DNA of 64,000 nt from positions 63,336,965-63,400,964 of the forward strand of contig NC_044572.1 in the NCBI RefSeq assembly GCF_901933205.1, given 5' to 3'. The position numbers were made by a program, and so were the translations under genes. This stretch comes from Camarhynchus parvulus. Taxonomy: Eukaryota; Chordata; Aves; Passeriformes; Thraupidae. Of this stretch, positions 60,001 to 64,000 are shown piece by piece; position 1 is the first letter of the stretch; every line of letters begins with the position of its first letter. The notes beneath the pieces are model-generated. The model did no database searches. It worked only from the letters and a program-made list of their open reading frames with translations, and was not told where the DNA came from.

Positions 60001-62204
60001 AATAAGGCAAACGCCTTAAAAATGCGTTGCAGTGACCTGTCCCACCCTGTCAGGAAAACAGACATGGCATGAAGCACATAAATAGGTGTTCTGCACCTCT
60101 TGCTTCAATGCAAACAGGAGGTACATGAACATAAAGCAAAAATAATAACAGACAAGCTAATAGACAAAAATCTGAAACAGATTCAGACACTATTTGCAGG
60201 CTGTAAATTCCCTTTGATTCAAAGATGGGATTTTCAACCAGAAGTTAGAGGTGTCCTTTCTGGACTAATTAGTCTGTTCACTGTACAACAGCCCAGGCTA
60301 TATCCACTATCATCCAAAATGACTGCAAAGATAGGTGGATTTGGAAGCCAAGGTGCACATTGTCTGAAACCTCCATTCTCCACGCAAACATAAATGTGCA
60401 CATTATGACTTCTTTTGTTTGGAGCATCCTTTTGTTACACTTATGTACTCAAATGCCCAGCCAAAATGGGCTTTGACTTCTAAAGCCACAGCAGTAATAG
60501 TATGTTCAACTCAAGAGATTCTTATTAAAATAGCTAAGAAGTATGTTACATTTAAATAACCCCTGAAAATTATTTCAGAGACATGTCTGATCTTGACTTT
60601 CTTTACTGAAAGCATAGCCTTAAGTCCATCAAGTCAATAAAAAGACTTGGGGACTTGAAAGCTGACTTTAGGCTACTGTTATTTTTCCATGACTGATGCT
60701 TTTCCAATCATGTTCCTTCCTGGTCACGGCTTCTCCATTTCAAAGCAACCGAACTCTTAACCTACCTAAACTAACATTGTTGAAAACAACTGATCTGAAT
60801 GAAGGTAGCTTAAGAGTCTTGGTCTTCCTATAATTGCCTTTGTAGAAGCCACAGAGCCTGTGGTCAGTTGGCTACTTGCTTACCTGTCACCCCTATCCAG
60901 TGAAAGGATGCCTCTGCAAACATTCCTTGTTTAAAAAAAAAAACAAAAACAGAATACAAACAATCTGGAAATCTCTCTTACAAAGGATAAACTTGTTCTT
61001 CCAGGACACAAGATTAATCTGATTGCTTCAAACTCCCCTGGCTTTATCTGGGTGCATAAATGAGACATCTAACTGCTGCAGCCATGTATGTCAGCCTGCC
61101 AGACACAAAGCAGAGCTAAAAACCAGCCTACAACTCTTGCATATCTTTCACATTTATTCTTTCAGCCTTGAGGATGTTTTCTTGGTTAGTCAACTTTAAA
61201 TCTATCTATTGTATATACAGTATTATTTAAAAACAGCACTCAAGCGTACAAGATAAACATGTGCCCCACAGAGTTACTAAACGAGAGAATAAATTTGCAT
61301 CCCTGTGAATTTACTATTGCCATGTAGCTGCCTCCAATGTACAGAACAATACAAAACCAGAGTGCTGTGCCAAGTATGTGAGAGGGCTTGTGCAGAAAAA
61401 GGCCAGTGCTCTAGAGGCACATACAGAACTGTGCAAGGGAGAAAGCAGTTACTGAAAACAGGGCCTGCCAGACATTAAATATGCATATTGATGACAAAAA
61501 GAGAATTTTTTCATGAGAACAGGAAGGCTCTTGCACTTGGTATACGTGGGGAGAAGCTCACAGCTACAAGGAAAGAGGGCAGCTCTCAATTTGCATTCAC
61601 TGCAGAAGCTAAATTTGAGCAGCAGGAAGGGGACAGAGAACAAGAGCTTTGCCAGAGGTTCCAAAAGAATCCAGAAAGATTCAGAGCTCCTTGTGGCAGA
61701 GGAACCCAGCATTGTACAGAAGAGTGAAAACATCCCAGGAACATGTGAAAATCATGTTTCAAGCAGCCAGAAACAAAAACATCTCCAGGATTTTGAATGG
61801 AAAATTCAGCCAGAGCCCTTCTAACAACACATCCCAAAGAACAGAGAGTAGGATTTGAGCTCTGCCTTCCCTCTGAATTTATTCATCTCTGCACCATTTT
61901 TGCTCTGGTGTCCTTCAACAGCCCAGCCTTGCTCCCCATCCTGCCATGCTGGCCTGGCACCTGGGCAAGGTGCGTCAGGTCCTCCAGATGCAGAGTTGGG
62001 ACTCACTGCCAGTCACCATCAAGAAGAGCTACCAAGGGCAGAGCTTGGCTGTCTCTTTCCTCTCAGTGTCAACAGCAGCTCATGCCTCTCACCTCCCCTG
62101 CCTGTTGAATTTAGCTACAACAACAAAAATAATTGTAGGAATTTAATTGTCTTTGAGATTTTGCTTCCTGCAGGATTGGTGGGAATTAGCCAAGACAGTG
62201 TTAT
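60001..62204. other. Intronic block, no gene seen
   Basis: Contains POU octamers at 61293-61300 and 61589-61596 and short ORFs without domains. Confidence 0.45.
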
Positions 62205-62233
62205 GGGGAGGGGAGGGGGGAAATGGGGGTGGG
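62205..62233 (+). other. G-quadruplex-forming motif
   Basis: Five G-runs (4, 4, 6, 5 and 3 G) with loops of 1 to 4 nt on the plus strand, meeting the usual G3+N1-7 rule. On the transcribed RNA (minus strand) it would be a C-rich tract, so any effect would be at the DNA level. Confidence 0.85.
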
Positions 62234-64000
62234 CAATCATCACCACCATGCACACCTCATGTCCTTGGAATCCAAACTAAAAACACCCAGGCTCTTGAGC
62301 AGAAATACTCATGAAAACATTTCATAATGCTTTATGAAGGAGTGATATCAGTATAATTATCTGCATTTTATGGCTGCAGCACTGACTGGTCATGACACGC
62401 CTCAAGTCACCCATCAGATAACTATTCCTTCTGGTTCTGCCACTGTGTCTCCTGACTGCATGTCAGTGCCTTACCAGTGGAATCATCCCAAACCACAGGT
62501 TGCACAGGAGGAAAGGGCTGCTGGAGTTAATATATTAGTATCTAAACACCAGCTATTCCATTTGCAGACAGGACAGAGGAAAAAAAATTATAAAGGTATG
62601 ATAAAAACCATGAAATGCAATTCTCTGTCCAAAAGGCAAGATCCGCCTTTAACAGGTTCAGTGCACTTAAATTGTAGATGCATTTAATGAAATTAAGGTA
62701 ACATAAGACAAAACTGTGTGCTTAAATTAAGAACCAAAGGAGTATCTCAAAGAAGACTGAACAAGAGAGAATATTTGAAACTCCAGCTTTCTAATTGGGT
62801 GTCTTCTCAAACTCCTGGAGCCCCCACTCTTAAAAAACCCATAATGTTTCCTCTGCTCTTCAAATCCATCCACGGATAACACTATAAAATCAAACTTTAC
62901 CAGAGCTGAATTTCTACCATTTTCCTTTGTTCTCTTTCAATGTAAAAGAATAAAGTAACTGGCAGTTGCTCAAGAATAATTTAAATTATTCCTTATTTAT
63001 TAAAAAAAAAGTCTCTTATTTTATCCCTTAGGTTTCGAATTCTTCACATCAGAATTAATTCTTACAAAGGGAGGAATGTTCCTATCATTGTAAGATGAAT
63101 CTAAAAACAATTAGAAAATAAGAAGACAGGAATTATTGAATGAACTTTTTACTGCAAGAAGTGATATGAAAGTGCAGCATGAATAGTTGGTTTATTTCTC
63201 TAATTGCATATCTTTCTCTGTATCTCCTCCTTTCTTACTGTTTTCAGGTAAAGATCAAGGATACAATTTCTTCCCTATTCCACCATAAAACTGGAGTCAA
63301 GTAATGCCCAGCAAGTCTTGATCTCTGCCATCAGTCTCCTACCTGCTGTCAGCCTGTCTGACATCCGTGGGCAGGAAATGCCTCAAACTGTATTCCATAA
63401 ACTGTCCCACACTGCTGCTATGACTAGTCTTAAGACTGATGGTCCTCATAGGCAATCGCATTTCTAGTGACAACCACTGTGTGAGATGAAAGGCTTTGCA
63501 GTGTTTGTTTTGAGTTGCTGCATTGCTACCACTACAAGTTACTGCATATTAATGCAGTGTCAAAAGAAGTACCATGTTGTGATGTCAGGACACAGCCTTG
63601 CCCTCATTTTGTAACCTCCTCTATTGAGGCATCAAATTATACTTCCTGGACCACCTTTGAACTGGATTAAAATAAATCAAGTGAAAGGACGCTGTCAGAA
63701 AGGAAAGACTTAAGAACACATGGGAACAGTTCCCCAAAAGAATGTTCCTCTCACTCTGCTACAAACATGTCCATATCCATTCTGATCAGGCAGGTAGGCT
63801 GGGTTAGAGCCACATGTAGCATCTTGGAGGGTCACACACTGTTTAGATAAGGCAGTGGTCTGACTAAGAGCCATGAGAAAGCCTCCTACAGTCTCTGTTC
63901 CAGTAAGATGGTTTACAGACAAACAATCATCAATCTGCAACTCCTCATCCCCCACACCATCCTCGCCAAAACAGAAATGGAAAGTACAAAAAAAACCCCA
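62234..64000. other. Intronic block, no gene seen, to the right edge
   Basis: AT-rich unique-looking sequence. No further ATXN1 exon could be recognised, so the gene's upstream exons and promoter may lie beyond the window. Confidence 0.5.

Larger units (their letters stand above)
293..64000 (-). other. ATXN1: ATXN1 upstream intronic region (5' non-coding part of the gene)
   Basis: Everything right of 293 lies upstream of the ataxin-1 start on the transcribed minus strand. No other gene, promoter-sized CpG island or coding exon is recognisable in it. Human ATXN1 has hundreds of kilobases of 5' introns with several small untranslated exons, so an intron of at least 63.7 kb, or a few introns split by tiny exons, is expected. 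Base composition looks AT-leaning, with only small GC-rich patches. The donor end of the intron cannot be fixed from sequence alone. Confidence 0.8.

Noticed and set aside
1..64000. CRISPR arrays, operons, phage or bacterial systems
   Set aside because: No regularly spaced repeats, no gene clusters and no prokaryotic signals. The window is vertebrate intronic DNA.

Overview
The window is vertebrate nuclear DNA, almost certainly from a bird. It has no operons, dense ORFs or bacterial signals. Its only confident protein-coding segment lies at the extreme left edge on the minus strand: the first 44 codons of ataxin-1 (ATXN1), inside an exon that also carries 160 nt of 5'UTR and has a textbook splice acceptor. 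Ataxin-1 is a nuclear transcriptional co-regulator that works with Capicua. ATXN1 is transcribed right to left here, so the other ~63.7 kb lies upstream of the coding start. I read it as intron, possibly interrupted by small non-coding 5'UTR exons. The bird assignment rests on a solo LTR at about 42.1-42.7 kb that resembles a family common in avian genomes, on old CR1-type LINE remnants, and on a low density of interspersed repeats.

Layout. 1-292 is the first coding exon of ATXN1, with three upstream AUGs in its leader. About 0.3-9.6 kb is unique intronic sequence with two blocks that look like conserved regulatory DNA (4.64-5.16 kb, including a possible 82-bp non-coding exon, and 9.24-9.55 kb), a 24-bp perfect palindrome and a TTA microsatellite. 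About 9.6-34 kb is mostly featureless intron with simple repeats. About 34-39.4 kb holds a 54-nt near-perfect inverted repeat with GATA-like ends, an ancient amniote repeat, RFX-like X-boxes, a short hydrophobic ORF and a small CpG-rich patch with possible splice sites. About 42-47.2 kb holds the solo LTR, an antisense CR1 relic and a TTAGGCACC-type ancient repeat. About 52.8-56.4 kb holds a candidate enhancer (everted nuclear-receptor half-sites plus two inverted POU octamers) and a diverged 135-bp duplication. The remainder is plain intron with a CR1 scrap and a G-quadruplex motif.

No other protein gene, tRNA, rRNA, CRISPR array or intact transposon was found. ORFs up to 237 codons occur, but none shows a recognisable domain. 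I see no new multi-gene biological system. The more interesting leads are the nested uORFs in the ATXN1 leader, the early stop that removes the human 'Alt-ATXN1' overlapping frame, the candidate 5' exons and the candidate enhancers. All regulatory calls come from motif reading without alignments and carry low confidence.
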